Assembly: GCA_050117315.1 (NCBI GenBank)
Contig: JASFMY010000068.1
Span: 1 to 34,269, forward strand
Length of the DNA stretch: 34,269 bases
Source: JANQIV01 sp050117315
Lineage (GTDB): Bacteria > Bacteroidota > Ignavibacteria > Ignavibacteriales > Melioribacteraceae
Direction: 5' to 3'
How positions within the stretch are numbered: the stretch's first letter is position 1; the number at the start of each line of letters is the position of its first letter. Shown piece by piece: positions 33,848 to 34,269 of the stretch. The notes under the pieces are model-generated. The model was given only the letters and a program-made list of their open reading frames with translations, did no database searches and was not told where the DNA came from. The position numbers and the translations under genes were made by a program.

Positions 33848-34269
33848 GATTCAACCCTTTTGTTTTTTATTTTCAAGTGATTTTTACAAATTAGAAGTTC
33901 GAAAGTTTCTTCCGATTAGCATAGAGAAATTATTTTTTAATTTTTTCGAAGCGATAAATATAAATAATTTACCTCAAAAAAGACTACTATTTTGTAAGAT
34001 TTTCTTCTAATACTCATAATAAAGTTACGTTTTACTGTGAGGCAACAGGGAATAATTAATTCTTTGCACTACCGTCCAAAATCACTTTTATCATTCTAAA
34101 AATATTTAAAAATACTTCGTTTGGACGGATATGATTCATCAAAATTCGCTAGTGTTATGTCAACAATGAAGTGCCGTGTCATTCCCGAATGCTTTTATCG
34201 GGAATCCCTGAAGCGTCCTGAAAAAGGTTGACTGTATTATTAGATATTTTTGTTAAATAAATATAGTCA
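33848..34269. other. Intergenic right edge, upstream of the bat operon
   Basis: No credible gene on either strand. It holds an inverted repeat CCGTCCAAA/TTTGGACGG (34072-34080, 34120-34128) around a 39-base AT-rich spacer, and a hairpin ATTCCCGA/TCGGGAAT (34181-34188, 34198-34205) of the widespread intergenic TTCCCG/CGGGAA type. The bat operon promoter should lie here, but I cannot place it reliably. Confidence 0.55.

Overview
The window looks like a chromosomal segment of a low-GC, Gram-negative bacterium of the Bacteroidota/Chlorobi superphylum, most plausibly an Ignavibacteria-like lineage. This placement is inferred from gene content: a complete aerotolerance (Bat) operon with MoxR and DUF58 genes, paired M16 proteases, a periplasmic GH13 enzyme, lipoproteins and outer-membrane barrels, a sigma-54 activator and frequent TTG/GTG starts. 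No rRNA, tRNA, CRISPR array or intact transposase was seen.

Layout. 0.6-5.4 kb (minus): a tightly packed four-gene signalling operon of soluble PAS histidine kinase, sigma-54 response regulator, STAS antagonist and receiver-SpoIIE phosphatase. 5.5-8.6 kb (plus): a U32/TrhP-type tRNA-hydroxylation protein, then a secreted GH13 alpha-glucan hydrolase. 8.6-11.0 kb (minus): an orphan NarX-like kinase and a two-gene operon of unknown function (secreted 151 aa plus polytopic 192 aa). 11.2-15.5 kb (plus): a decayed enoyl-CoA hydratase, an intact lipoprotein amidohydrolase, a frameshifted D-cysteine desulfhydrase/ACC-deaminase-like gene and an intact two-domain 3-hydroxyacyl-CoA dehydrogenase.

15.5-18.3 kb is a degenerate zone. 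It holds a broken small coiled-coil gene, nested hairpins, a palindromic element also found at 0.17-0.28 kb, a tandem array of about ten 20-bp units, a doubly frameshifted DUF5996-like gene and a truncated EamA transporter. Five genes between 11.2 and 18.3 kb carry frameshifts, while the flanking genes are intact.

18.4-25.4 kb: aat (N-end rule transferase) and an outer-membrane barrel on plus, then on minus an M16 protease pair (one with the zinc motif, one without but with an added C-terminal domain), a DEAD-box helicase with a DbpA-like domain, and a candidate leader ORF whose end lies inside an intrinsic terminator upstream of the helicase. 25.4-33.8 kb (minus): moxR, DUF58, a BatD-like membrane gene, batA, batB, batC, batD and batE, mostly overlapping, with small palindromic repeats in the few gaps.

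The points I find most interesting are the signalling operon that joins a two-component/sigma-54 system to partner-switching parts without a visible anti-sigma kinase, the leader-ORF/terminator arrangement before the helicase, and the decayed zone with its phased 20-bp array and stem-conserving palindromes.
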